Part shown: in pieces, positions 25,601 to 34,689 of the stretch
Layout: every line of letters starts with the position of its first letter
Position numbering within the stretch: the stretch's first letter is position 1
Program-made: the position numbers and the translations under genes
Source: Trachythela sp. YZ-2020
Lineage: Eukaryota; Cnidaria; Anthozoa; Malacalcyonacea; Clavulariidae
Direction of reading: 5' to 3'
Length of the DNA: 64,000 nucleotides
Assembly (NCBI GenBank): GCA_016169945.1
Contig: JADLSH010000231.1
Coordinates: 1,922,001 to 1,986,000, forward strand
Notes under the pieces: model-generated
What the model saw: only the letters and a program-made list of their open reading frames with translations
Told to the model about the DNA's origin: nothing
Databases searched by the model: none

Positions 25601-25934
25601 ATGTGTTAACTTTTAATTTTGAACGATTGGTGGACAAATTATATTAACCCAAATGAGATTGAGACATAAAAATTTGGATATTCAAATGAGAATATTTTGA
25701 AATGTATCTACAAAACAAGACAAATCGAAAGAATTTAATAATTATTGTGACAAAAGTTCACCATATTACGTCTCATGACGTAATTGTTTTAATTCTATTT
25801 TTAGTGATGATGATGACGACGATGATGATTATCCCTCTCCTGCGAATGATAGAGTTCGACTGAAGACCGCGCATGGTGGACGCAGAAGTCGTGGGGCGAG
25901 AATTAATGGCGGACACAGTACAACTGAATGTTAA
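10267..25934 (+). CDS. Large membrane protein: TM, mucin, TSP1-SEA-FN3 (x2), FN3 (x3), SEA, TM (17 exons, 1,727 aa)
   Basis: Exons: 10267-10627, 13204-14646, 15172-15281, 15423-15472, 15787-15920, 16355-16627, 17109-17270, 17356-17465, 17768-17814, 18117-18256, 18655-18954, 19684-19974, 21515-21805, 22670-22954, 23437-23616, 23819-24695, 25805-25934. Every junction is GT-AG, every phase matches, and the 5,184 coding bases divide by three and end in TAA. Order: cytoplasmic tail 1-57, TM about 58-78, Ser/Thr-rich mucin 121-550, TSP1 553-601, SEA 602-699, FN3 700-790, TSP1 791-844, SEA 845-943, FN3 944-1043, FN3 to 1140, FN3 to 1237, FN3 to 1332, linker, SEA 1508-1600, TM 1645-1667, acidic/basic tail 1668-1727. 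It looks like a surface adhesion or receptor protein; the ligand is unknown. A TM at both ends is unusual. Exons 1 and 2 could belong to separate transcripts, or exons could be missing. Confidence 0.85.
10628..13203. other. Intron 1 (2.58 kb)
   Basis: Bounded by GTATG and TTATTCAG. No exon recognised inside. A G-rich patch near 12640-12670 and a short CA tract near 12750 look like transposon remnants. Confidence 0.6.
13204..14646 (+). CDS. Exon 2: Ser/Thr-rich mucin stalk plus first TSP1 repeat
   Basis: A 1,443-base open exon, phase 1-1. About 430 residues are Ser/Thr/Pro/Asn-rich, probably heavily O-glycosylated. They include a near-exact 39-codon internal duplication (units containing SFDQNPSSTIVVIKPST, near 13560-13760). 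The last 50 residues are a TSP1 repeat: WSNWSTCSRDCGGG plus spaced cysteines ending FHKCNG. The WxxW motif is a C-mannosylation site in this family. Confidence 0.88.
15172..15920 (+). CDS. Exons 3-5: SEA domain 1 (split over three exons)
   Basis: Segments 15172-15281 (110 nt), 15423-15472 (50 nt) and 15787-15920 (134 nt), with phases 1-0, 0-2 and 2-1. The encoded domain reads VSLNLTDFEWTDDFHNTSS, then LRALYGPNVSIEIDNI, then QGSVIISFTITF. This is the SEA fold order, with the Gly-Ser autoproteolysis position (G-SVII) at the expected strand. Cleavage is plausible but unproven. Confidence 0.8.
16355..16627 (+). CDS. Exon 6: FN3 domain 1
   Basis: One symmetric phase 1-1 exon encoding a fibronectin type III domain: Pro-rich entry (VPKEP), a strand-B Trp (THWSSIE), GYTVML, and the closing LIPDTEYTISVLGFNINGDG then TKSASFRTK. 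The donor is GTTTAT, weaker than the neighbouring ones. Confidence 0.82.
17109..17270 (+). CDS. Exon 7: TSP1 repeat 2
   Basis: A phase 1-1 exon of 162 nt. Encodes a complete TSP1 repeat: PWGDWNNCSRECGGG, Arg layers (SRNRSC) and terminal CNVEKCNG. It carries the WxxW C-mannosylation motif. It starts the second TSP1-SEA-FN3 block. Confidence 0.88.
17356..18256 (+). CDS. Exons 8-10: SEA domain 2 (split like SEA 1)
   Basis: Segments 17356-17465 (110 nt), 17768-17814 (47 nt) and 18117-18256 (140 nt) have the same phases as exons 3-5, and the first is identical in length. The protein has DWKDDFHNTSS, LRKKYPNATIDIG and KGSLIFSFKITF. The cut motif is G-SLIF, a weaker match than G-SVVV. Confidence 0.78.
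18655..18954 (+). CDS. Exon 11: FN3 domain 2
   Basis: A phase 1-1 exon of 300 nt. Contains the strand-B Trp (INWFPISDEN), GYKIVLVPG and the closing LAPNTTYQFYVYGYNINGDG. Several N-glycosylation sequons (NIT, NVT, NTT, NFT). Confidence 0.87.
18955..19683. other. Intron 11, carrying a SINE
   Basis: Holds a reverse-oriented tRNA-derived SINE at about 19018-19215. The rest is AT-rich with no coding signal. Confidence 0.6.
19018..19215 (-). repeat. tRNA-derived SINE, copy 2 (well preserved)
   Basis: On the minus strand the tRNA-like part (about 19170 to 19095) has an A box AGCTCAGTTGGCAGAG and a perfect B box GCAGGTTCGATTCC. It is followed by the tail GAGGGCCTATAGTTGCA and a terminal inverted hairpin AGGTGTATAA/TTATACACCT. 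It shares tail and upstream head with the copy at 372-565. The acceptor stem does not pair fully, against a working tRNA gene. Confidence 0.8.
19684..19974 (+). CDS. Exon 12: FN3 domain 3
   Basis: A phase 1-1 exon of 291 nt. Starts VQIPKIVSAYISDITTT and has a strand-B Trp, the GIITGYKIFI strand and the closing LLPNTSYGVNVFGYNHYGDG. It is followed by two exons of similar length that look like tandem duplicates. Confidence 0.86.
19975..21514. other. Intron 12 (1.54 kb), carrying MITEs
   Basis: Contains a TIR-bounded MITE at 20004-20416. A truncated hairpin-family fragment (AACAATTAGACAACGAG) near 20730-20775 is shared with the repeat at 38757. Confidence 0.6.
20004..20416. mobile_element. MITE with about 25-bp terminal inverted repeats
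   Basis: The left end TAAGCCTGTTACAGACGAG mirrors the right end CTCGTCTGTAACCGGCTTTA with few mismatches. No ORF of its own; superfamily not determined. Confidence 0.75.
21515..21805 (+). CDS. Exon 13: FN3 domain 4
   Basis: A phase 1-1 exon of 291 nt, the same length as exon 12. Starts VQIPELSSANISHITRT and closes LHSGTSYNITIVGFNTYGEG. The strand-B Trp (FSWNKI) is kept. Confidence 0.86.
22331..22497. mobile_element. Hairpin MITE in intron 13
   Basis: GGAAGCTTTAGCAATGA and a run of ACGAGTACGACTACGAG units on the left are mirrored by CTCGTACTCGTATTCATTGC and TAAAGCTCC on the right. The arms are about 50 bp with a 60-bp loop. Confidence 0.75.
22670..22954 (+). CDS. Exon 14: FN3 domain 5
   Basis: A phase 1-1 exon of 285 nt. 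Encodes IPKPNLVAVTNITLTTAKLS (strand A/B), the Trp, GYMIIIRRG and the closing SSNSTYCFNVVAFNTFGDG. It is the last of five FN3 domains. Confidence 0.86.
23437..23616 (+). CDS. Exon 15: linker
   Basis: A phase 1-1 exon of 180 nt encoding a 60-residue charged, Ser/Thr-rich linker with no recognised domain. It is called because acceptor (GATCAG), donor (GTAAG) and frame all agree with the neighbours. Confidence 0.72.
23819..24695 (+). CDS. Exon 16: Pro/Thr/Ser stalk, SEA domain 3, TM
   Basis: An 877-nt exon, phase 1-2. A Pro/Thr/Ser stalk precedes an unsplit SEA domain (KYIVGKIRLTSETFNPELND, then VEVLGFSQGSVVFDFYV). A Gly-rich spacer, the TM LIVAVVICVLLVLGVALVVF and the basic stop-transfer KKKNWFKRGKRK follow. 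The cut motif G-SVVF is the best of the three SEA domains. Confidence 0.88.
25805..25934 (+). CDS. Exon 17: acidic cytoplasmic tail and stop
   Basis: The acceptor TTTTTAG joins in phase to the AA left by exon 16, giving Asn, eight Asp in a row, Tyr-Pro-Ser-Pro, then an Arg-rich end and TAA. It encodes 42 residues. Confidence 0.8.
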
Positions 25935-27599
25935 ACATTCAGTACAACCAAGTAGACAATAGTTTTAATTCTCCAAAAGAAAATTGACTTGATTTGTTTT
26001 ATAGATTTTGTACAGCTGATAAACGGCATCGTTCATTATTTATGACACAGGGAACAAAACGTGACATATGCAATAGCTTCTCTCTCAAATTGGATCTTCT
26101 TTGCAGTTGTCTTGCTCAACATTTTGGCGCTCGACTCTCAATCGCATTAGAGCTCCTCTAGGTCGTTGTTTGGGCCCTGCAGAATATAAAGATCACAATA
26201 TTAGACTATTCTGATGCATACTGCATAGTGCATATACTTTCGCGGCAAAACTAACCGTTATCGTATCGAAAAATTATGGGAAAGATAACACAGATCGAAA
26301 GTAACAATCCCCTTCAAACAGATAATTCACATTTATTGTATGAGAACATTACAATTGACTTCGCCCAATGCCATAAATGATGAATACTACGCCAAGTTCA
26401 TCGAGGTATAATTTATAAGAGGTCTACTATGTACAGCCCTAATATATATATTCATAGCACAAGAACATAGTCAAAACATACTTATTATATAACTATATAA
26501 TACTATACAGTTAAATTGAAAGAATAATCACTAATTTATTATATCAACTAGCTCACAACTGCACAAGTGAATGATTGTATATAGTGGCAGTTCATTTAAT
26601 CTTTAACTTGGAATGTTCAATACAATGAACATGCCTACAATATATTAAAAAAGCACGTGTGTGGATACGATTAATCTCCCGCCAAAATTAAACCATGCAA
26701 TACACAAGAGCCCGTGAAAGAATAAAGGTTTCTAACTAATTTTGTTCTGTGCACCTTTTTCATCTGTTTTATACTCATAGACTATTTCGACACCTTACTA
26801 ACTTTTTTGCCTATCTCATTTCGTAGCAATTTAAGTAAGCATAAGAAATTAGAAGTAAAATTGCTTATGTCACATGATTGAGTTAGGCAAAAATCGGACT
26901 GAGATCTGAGAGCACATGCATAATTGGAAAATCGACATACACACGTGTTTAGGAGTTGTATTACACTTTGGAAGCCTGGCCGGCTAAGTCAAACAACTAA
27001 AATTCTTCAAAACTGACTTAGGAAGATAAGTTAGTAAGCTATCGATTTGCAGAATTACATGTATTTTATAACATAAAAGCAAGTTAACAATGTAAGCTGA
27101 TCTGCTTCGCTAACCACAGTATCGGCGATTAGTCCTAAAGCAAGTATCCTGGTAACCAATCATATAAATAGCTAAGAAATGTGGATGCATGCCTCTCAGT
27201 TGCTCTAAACGCGTCCTCCCTTCCAATTATTGTTTTCAGTCTGTCAATTCCCTCACCGGGGACGTCAGTCCCTCATTGGACAACCCCACTTCGATGTAGA
27301 AATTCATACTGTAGTATGTTAACCAATATTGAATCAACACCAAGATATATTGGCATATATCTCATATGCCAGAGGTAAAAGGCAGGTAAGAGTACATATA
27401 GGTGGGCAGTTAGAGTAAGTAGTTGTATAATCTTCCCTGTGGAAACCAGGTTGACTTGTCGCGCATGGGAATGGAGGAGGTACAATTGCTATGATTCCTC
27501 GCCTGCATGGTTATGGGGCTAGAAGATGATGCAAACCCATCATAACCAGCGACAGATTCCATCCCTACCGGGACTCCATCCCTATCGTATTCATTTTAC
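25935..27599. other. 3' flank and intergenic region
   Basis: The 3' UTR of the large gene probably lies in the left part. An AATAAA at about 26722 is a possible but distant poly(A) signal. No further gene recognised. Confidence 0.4.
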
Positions 27600-27724
27600 T
27601 TTCAAGTAGTTAATGACCGTTATACTAATTTACATACAAAATTTCTTCCCTGAAGTGTTTATCATTTCGTCGTTCTCAACAAACATCAAGTTGCATCTCT
27701 TATTATGTTCCCCAAAAGACAACC

Positions 27725-28585
27725 ATGGAAACGGTCCAGAGAAATATTCTTCTGTTTTGAGTTGTATATAAATCATCGCAATGATTATTGGAGTTTTGGG
27801 AAATGCCATAGTTTTAATTCATACAATTTTCTTGAGCAAAGAAAGGACAGCGACATCTTGCTTGGTAGCAAACTGGGCAATATTTTATCCAATATGGATC
27901 ATTGAATGTATACCGACAATATTAAACATCGATTTTGATCAGGATTTTTTGTAAGTTAAGTCGTTGTACCATCTGCTCGTTCCTGTTCGCTTCAGTAGCT
28001 ACACTTCTCGCAATTACTGTCGATCGTTATTTATATATTGTAAAACCCCTGAAGTCTAGCTTTTTGCATTGCAAGTCCATTTTTGGCAAAATAACTCCGG
28101 ATTAAGAAGCTTGTGTTACGTATCTAACAGTATTGCTTACTCTATAGAAATTTTGGTTATGTAAATTCCACTAGCTTATTCTAATATGTATTATCAATTT
28201 CCGTATTTTCAATGTTGCACAAAAAGTAAAAACAGCGAAAACGAATATTCGCTGATACAACTTTAGCCGGCGTCAACAACTCTAACGAACAGTCAACCAA
28301 CAGAATAAAGAGTATCCATCGATTTTCCATCCAGACATTTTCTGTTGTTGTTGCAGTGTTGGCTTTCTGTGTCTTTATATACTCTAACGGTTCTTGGGCT
28401 AACGGTGCGGAATTCTTGTGATAAGTCGTGCCACCAGTTTTGCTACATTGTTTTTCACTACGAATTTTATGGAATAAACTCGATTGTGAATGCCTTTATG
28501 TACGGAATGAGACATGTCAAATAGAGAAAAGCTTATGGACGTATTCTTTTTAAAATATTTCTCTGTTATAATCCCACAAAGTGAC
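27725..28585 (+). pseudogene. Class A GPCR pseudogene (copy 1 of 3)
   Basis: The DNA aligns from its ATG with the intact genes at 29707 and 50050. It has a lost base eight codons in, an in-frame TGA soon after, a deletion that removes the TM2 LALAD motif, and a larger deletion between the DRY region and the extracellular loop 2 segment. TM7 is recognisable near 28480. The flanks are also shared, so it is an old duplicate of the same locus unit. It cannot make a seven-TM receptor. Confidence 0.88.
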
Positions 28586-29634
28586 GATCTTACCTCACCA
28601 ACTAGGAGCCGTTCAGAATATACGTGAAGTTTTTTTGCCAATTTGTTACACACCCCTACCCCCACGTGACTCTATGTGACGATTGTCACTACTCCCCATC
28701 GAAAATTACGTGACCCTGGCCCAATTCTCCCTCCACATAAAAATTATAAGCACACGGAAATTGAAAGCGTGGCTGAAACAGTCTTTATTTCTCCACTTTC
28801 TAGTGACCGTACATTTCTAATTCTCAGTTGTTTCCCATGATGCAGATGCTCGTTCATCGATAGTATAGACAGGAGTTCCGTATTCTATGTCAGTGTACGG
28901 AAGAACATCAAGGCAGTTGTGTCCACACACTTATTTTCATACCATCCTAACTCGTCAATGTTTTATTCAGCTCTAATCAAAACTCACATCTGCCATTTCT
29001 CGCCATTTATAGCTCAATTTCGTGTGCTTTTTGTAAACTAAGCCCTCAAAGATATAGTGTCAGGATTACTCCATTTTCACGTAAAATACTTCATACCTGA
29101 TTCACACTGTATGGTTGTTCGCGGTAAAGAATGACGATCTACAACTCTGCAGAATATTCGCACAATCTATTTTCCGGTTTCAACATCAAATTCTCCGTCA
29201 CGCGACAGTGCTTGTGATACCCCCTTCCCACTTGTTTCAATAGGTGACTCTTAGTCCAATGCCTCCTACCCCCCCCCAAGCATCCCGTATTTTCTGAACA
29301 GACCCTTAATATACAAAATTTCATTACCTTCTCGTATCCATGTCTTTCACATATTATTCCATATCAATACATTTTGTAATGTAATTTCCATATCCTATTA
29401 GGCCCAAATGTAATGGAAATTTGAACAAGTAGAAATTTTAAATAGATATTATATGGACAAAACAATAAGAGTAAATAATAGTAAAAGCAATCTGGGTCAT
29501 TGCAGGGTTTAAGCAATGACCCAAAGCTAGCCATCTGTGCCCATGACAATTAACGAAAATATTGTTATCTATGAAATAAAGATAAATAATGCAAAACGTC
29601 ATACAAACTTTCCATACAACATTTCTTCTCTGAG
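28586..29634. other. Non-coding part of the GPCR duplicon
   Basis: Sequence at 28750-29330 recurs at 52250-52690 downstream of GPCR copy 3, and in shortened form at 30830-31100 after copy 2. The duplicated unit is therefore larger than the gene. No ORF of note. Confidence 0.7.
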
Positions 29635-29706
29635 GTGTTTATAATTTTCGTCGTTCTCAACAGACATCGAGTGCCATCTCTTCTTATATTCTCCAAAAAG
29701 AAAAAC

Positions 29707-30645
29707 ATGGAAACAGTTCCGAGAAATATTCTTCTGTGTTCGGTTGTATTTAAATTCATCGCAATGATTATTGGACTTTTGGGAAATGCCACAGTTTTAA
29801 TTCATACAATTTTCTTGAGCAAAGAAAAGACAGCAACATCTTACTTCGTAGCAAACTTGGCACTGGCAGACTTTCTCGTGTGTTTGACATATCCAATATG
29901 GATCATTGAGTATATACAGACTGTATTGAACATTAACAGTAATCAGTATTTATTTTGTAAGTTAAGTCGTTCTACCATCTGGTCATTGCTGTTCGCGTCA
30001 GTAGCTACACTTCTCGCAATTACTGTCGATCGTTATTTATACATTGTAAAACCTCTGAAGTATCCTCTGATTGTGACACGTCGACGAGTTTTTCTAGCTA
30101 TTTCGGGAATCTGGTTAACAGCCTGCTGTCCTCTCCTTGTATTGCAAGTCCATTTTTGGAAAATTAACTCCGGATTTAGAAGCTCGTGCAAAATATCTAA
30201 AAGTATTGCTTACTCTATAAGAATTTTTGCTGTGTATATTCCACTTATTCTAATATTTATTCTCAATTTCCAAATTTTCAATGTTGCACGGAAACAGCGA
30301 AAACGAATGTTGGCTGAAACTAAACTAGCTGGCGTCAACAACTCTAACGAGCAGCCAACCAACAGAATAAATTGTATCCATCGATTTTTCCACGGTTTAA
30401 AAGCAGCAAAGACGTTTTCTATTGTTGTCGCAGTGTTGGCTTTCTGTGTCTTTACTCCAACCGCCGTTGGGCTAACGCTACAGCATTCTTGTAATTGGTC
30501 GTGCTACCAGTTGTGGTACATTGTTTTTCAGTACGAATTTTATGGAATAAACTCGATCGTGAATGCCTTTATCTACGGAATGAGACATGTCAAATACAGA
30601 AAAGCTTATGGACGTATTCTTTTTAAAATCTTTCGCTGTAAATAA
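29707..30645 (+). CDS. Class A (rhodopsin-like) GPCR, orphan, 312 aa (copy 2)
   Basis: An intronless seven-helix receptor. The start at 29707 (METVPRN) is chosen because it is shared with the copy at 50050; an upstream in-frame ATG at 29635 would add 24 residues. Landmarks: GN in TM1 (26-27), LALAD in TM2 (51-55), a Cys84-Cys161 pair for the loop disulfide, a perfect DRY (108-110), FCVFTP in TM6 (246-251, without the usual Trp) and NAFIY in TM7 (286-290, the NPxxY motif with Pro changed to Ala). A Lys/Arg-rich third loop fits G-protein contact. The C terminus is four residues shorter than copy 3 because of one extra base before the stop. The ligand cannot be inferred. Confidence 0.92.
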   Translation: METVPRNILLCSVVFKFIAMIIGLLGNATVLIHTIFLSKEKTATSYFVANLALADFLVCLTYPIWIIEYIQTVLNINSNQYLFCKLSRSTIWSLLFASVATLLAITVDRYLYIVKPLKYPLIVTRRRVFLAISGIWLTACCPLLVLQVHFWKINSGFRSSCKISKSIAYSIRIFAVYIPLILIFILNFQIFNVARKQRKRMLAETKLAGVNNSNEQPTNRINCIHRFFHGLKAAKTFSIVVAVLAFCVFTPTAVGLTLQHSCNWSCYQLWYIVFQYEFYGINSIVNAFIYGMRHVKYRKAYGRILFKIFRCK

Positions 30646-31864
30646 ACCCGCCAACTGAGGATCTTACATCACCAATTAGGGGCCGTTCAGAAAATACGTG
30701 AATGTTTTTTTTGCAATTTTTTACACACCCCTATGTGAATCTATGTGACGATTGTCACTACACTTCACCGAAAATTACATGAGCCTGGCTCATCTCCCCT
30801 TCCCCATAAAAACTATATAAGGACACAGCAATCGAAAGCATGTGCTGAAACAGCCTTTATTTCTCCATTTTCTGGTGACCCTACATTTCTAATTCTCAGT
30901 AGTTTCCCATGATGCATGCAGGTGTTCGTTCATCGCAGCACCCGGTTTCAACATCAGATTCTCCATCACGTGACATTGCTTGTGATACCCCCTTCCCACT
31001 TGTGTCAATAGGTGGCTCTTAGTCGAACACCGCTCTACCCCCCCCCCCCTCCAAAGCATCGCGTATTTTCTGAACATCCCCTTTCTCGTATCCATGTATT
31101 TCACCTATTCTTGTAATGTAATTAGTTCCATATCATATGTAGGGTTTAGAACTTGGAGGTCTTAATTAAACAAAAAGCCTATCAAGGTTTATAATATATG
31201 CCAATAGTCCAAATGTAACTATTAGAAATGTTAAAAAATAATATATGGGCAAAACAATAAATACTAAGTACTATATGATTGGTCATCTTTATCACGCAAT
31301 CGCTTTTGTATTCACTATAACGATAAAAACACATGTGGTAGCCATGGTAACACTGCCAAATAAACGGAAAAAAACAATGAAAATTTTATACTTTTAACTA
31401 TAGAATTATCAATCGCCAAAATATATGATGTAGGTATGGAATCAGGCATTCTATGCACGAGCTTCAATTTAATGCAAAATTCAAGTTTCGTAAAACGTTG
31501 GAAATGTTCATAAAATTTTATAAGTGCTTTTCTTTGCCGGTATGAAACAAGTTCAAATCATACATCCTGCCCACAATAATAATTTTGCTCTCATTTTGTT
31601 CATACAACGTAGGGTAATTTAAGAAACTTACACGTATAGTGTCATTGAAGCAACAATTTTGTAATACATCATCAAATTAAAACAAACGTACAGGTATACC
31701 TCCCAGTGCCATAGGTATACCTCCCCGATTTCCCATTAGTCATCATATTTCTTTTCTTACTATTCTTTTAAGATCAGTGGGACCCATTTTCATTTTGTGG
31801 CACCCATGAACACTGCCCATGAAACAAAGCTACGCGCCCGCGATAATTGATGGACGCTGGTCTG
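30646..31864. other. Duplicon tail and intergenic sequence
   Basis: 30650-31130 matches the flank of the other GPCR copies. The remainder is AT-rich with no recognised gene. Confidence 0.55.
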
Positions 31865-34160
31865 CTTTCCTTAATAACGATGAGCCAGTTGGCTCCACGA
31901 TGAGCCAGTTGGCTCCAGATTGGCAGCTCCAGATTGGCGAAACTGGAGCCAGCTCCAGTTTGGCTCGAAACTGGAGCTGGAACGACAAGTTTGTAAACAA
32001 AGCGTTTTGACCGCTTAACCAGTAATGTAAATGAAATTTTTTTGAAAGACCATTTTTACCTGTCATATTTTCTAGTACGTGACCGAAAGTGAGAACTTTA
32101 CTCCGTTTCGTTTGTCCACAGTAGCTTGTGAAAGTTGACTATTTTTTCTGACGAAGGGGCTGGTCAGCGGTCCGATTGATCGTATTGCTTTTTAAAACCT
32201 TAATTTTTTACCTTTATAATGGCAAACTGTAAAATTTGATTGATGACCGTTCTAGAGAAAGTATTTAAATATAATGTCAAGCAATAAGCGTATTTTTACA
32301 TCGCGAAACCGCGATAAATAACTCTGGCAAAGTCGAGCCATCTATTTCACGCGCGGCCCGCTTGTATTAATTTCACACTTCCGTGAACACACAACTTTGG
32401 TCGTTTAATGATATATTATTATTTATTGCACTTTTTAAAAGACTAAACGATCGAAACATCTTCCATATCTGCAACACACAACGCAAACAAGAACGCGAAA
32501 AATGGTGTTAAATGCGGCTCAGATTGCCGAACGTCAAATACGTCTAGCATAGTACAAATTGTTTCGAAAAATTTCGTTTTAAACTCGCCTTTCTGCGATT
32601 TTTCAAAAGATGACCCTTCTAGATTGTTTGTCATTCTACCATATCATATAGTATTGCAAGTTGATTGACATCTTGCAAGTTGATTTCTCATGTCGGTCAC
32701 GAATGCCAGTGTTCACGTGAGTTGCTCATGCTGGATATACATCCTAAAATTTTAAATACTATAGGATATGGTAGAATGACAATCAATCTAGAAGGGTCAT
32801 CTTTTGAAAAATTGCTGAAAGTCGAGTATAAGAGGAAATTTTTCGAAATAATTTGTCCCCGAGCCGGCGCGAAGCGCCGTGCGAGGGTACTAATTCCGCT
32901 CGGAGACTTACATCCTATGTATGGGTATGTGAAAACATTGTGGAATGCAAAGTCGTCCGCCATTTTTTTTTGTCATGGACTGGACTGGACCTTTTCGTAA
33001 GTTATGCGCATGCGCAAGTTCAAGCCGAGAGAAGACTTCCATTTTGCAAACTTTTTTCAAAATTAGTTTTGCACTCATTTTATAAGTAAGTCTCTATGTC
33101 TCCAAAACAAGATAAATGAAAATTATTTAGAGGACAAATTAACAAGAGGAGAAAAAGTCGAAAGACCGAAAAAGGGGCGTTTTAAACAGGCAAGTGTCTA
33201 TTTTCCATGCTTGCTTTGCCGATTTTTTAACATAGCATGCAATATAGTTTGTGAATTTGAAAGTGTGTAGATCATTCTGTGTGGTCAATACAACACTGAT
33301 TGATCTTTAAGAGTATTTTAGTATTGATTCAAATATGTTATAGAAAAATAAACAAACATTAAATCTCAAAAACTTCATTGCAAAAGCAAGTGCGAAGTTA
33401 AAAATACTCCTCGAAAAGCAGTTGAAGTTTTCAAATGGGCGAGGGGTTACTGCATGCATGTATTTCTAGTACTATGCTAGACGTATTTGACGTTCGGCAA
33501 TCTGAGCCGCATTTAACACCATTTTTCGCGTTCTTGTTTGCGTTGTGTGTTGCAGATATGGAAGATGTTTCGATCGTTTAGTCTTTAAAAAAGTGCAATA
33601 AATAATAATATATCATTAAACGTTCAATAGGTTATTTCTCCAAAACGCAAATTTACCGATACCAAAGTTGTGTGTTCACGGAAGTGTGAAATTAATACAA
33701 GCGGGCCGCGCGTGAAATAGATGGCTCGACTTTGCCAGAGTTATTTATCGCGGTTTCGCGATGTAGAAGTACGCTTATTGCTTGACATTATATTTAAATA
33801 CTTTCTCTAGAAGGGTCATGAATCAAATTTTACAGTTTGCCATTATAAAGGTAAAAAATTAAGGTTTTAAAAAGCTATACGATCAATCGGACCGCTGACC
33901 AGCCCCTTCGTCAGAAAAAATAGTCAAATTTCACAAGCTACTGTGGACAAACGGAACGGAATAAAGTTCTCATTTTCGGTCACGTACTAGAAAATATGAC
34001 AGGTAAAAATGGTCAATTACATTACTGGTTAAGCGGCCAAAACGCTTTGTTTACAAACTTGTCGTCCCAGCTCCAGTTTCGAGCCAAAATGGAGCTGGCT
34101 CCAGTTTCGCCAATCTGGAGCTGCCAATCTGGAGCCAACTGGCTCATCGTCTTTCCTTAA
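31865..34160. mobile_element. Palindromic (long-TIR) element with 10-bp target duplications, MULE-like
   Basis: Inverted arms 31877-32655 and 32755-34150 (after removing an insertion) are close to 780 bp each around a 100-bp loop. CTTTCCTTAA at 31865-31874 recurs at 34151-34160 as a target duplication. Long inverted repeats with 9-10 bp duplications fit Mutator-like foldback elements. No transposase ORF is present. The outer tip is enriched in GATGAGCCAGTTGGCTCCAG and CTGGAGC repeats. Confidence 0.8.
32856..33469 (+). mobile_element. Helitron-like non-autonomous element, copy 2, nested in the palindrome
   Basis: It begins TCCCCGAGCCGG and ends GCATGCATGTATTTCTAG followed by T. The opposite palindrome arm preserves the uninterrupted site AATTTGTACTATGC, showing a clean insertion without target duplication. 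The TC start, CTAG end and 3' flanking T are Helitron features. The 5' flank is G instead of the usual A. Internal blocks match copy 1 at 7814-8541. Confidence 0.75.
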
Positions 34161-34164
34161 CCGA

Positions 34165-34252
34165 AGGGTAAATACCGAGCGGAATTAGTACCCTTGCCAC
34201 GACGCGCCTACCTTATTTATTCCCTACGCGCTCCTCGCGTAGCGCGGGGATT
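34165..34252 (-). mobile_element. Helitron-like 5' end fragment, copy 3
   Basis: On the minus strand it starts A-TCCCCGCGCTACGCGAGG and continues to GGGTACTAATTCCGCTCGG, a block shared with copy 2. It is truncated at the edge of the palindromic element. Confidence 0.55.
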
Positions 34253-34689
34253 ATTGTACTATGCAGCATATTGAATTATTCACATAATACGCAAGTCCTT
34301 GTGTAGTTTATTTGTCAACATTCAAATTATTACCAGATATTTCTAATAGAAGTGGGAGTATGCTGGGAAATGTATATATGAGCCCTGGGCTTTAATTTAG
34401 CGCTCTTTTAATTTAATAACCAAGTGTTACAATTGGGTATACAGCGGTTGACTGTTGTGTAAAACTACCTGAAAATACAATAAGAACTTCGACGTTTGGA
34501 GCGAAGGCCCTTCCTCTGGAATTTAGTAGAATGGGTCGGGAAAGAACATGTGATTTTATAGTGAATACAAAAGTGATCACGTGATAAAAAATAAACCAAC
34601 CAGAGGGAATTAATCAAAACAAACTATAAACAAAATATGGACATCACATCACAAAGTATGTTAGCATATAAAATGAAGCGATCAAAGCA

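Noticed and set aside
32665..33089. Short genes in the palindromic element
   Set aside because: They cross the Helitron boundary at 32856, so they are chimeric chance frames.
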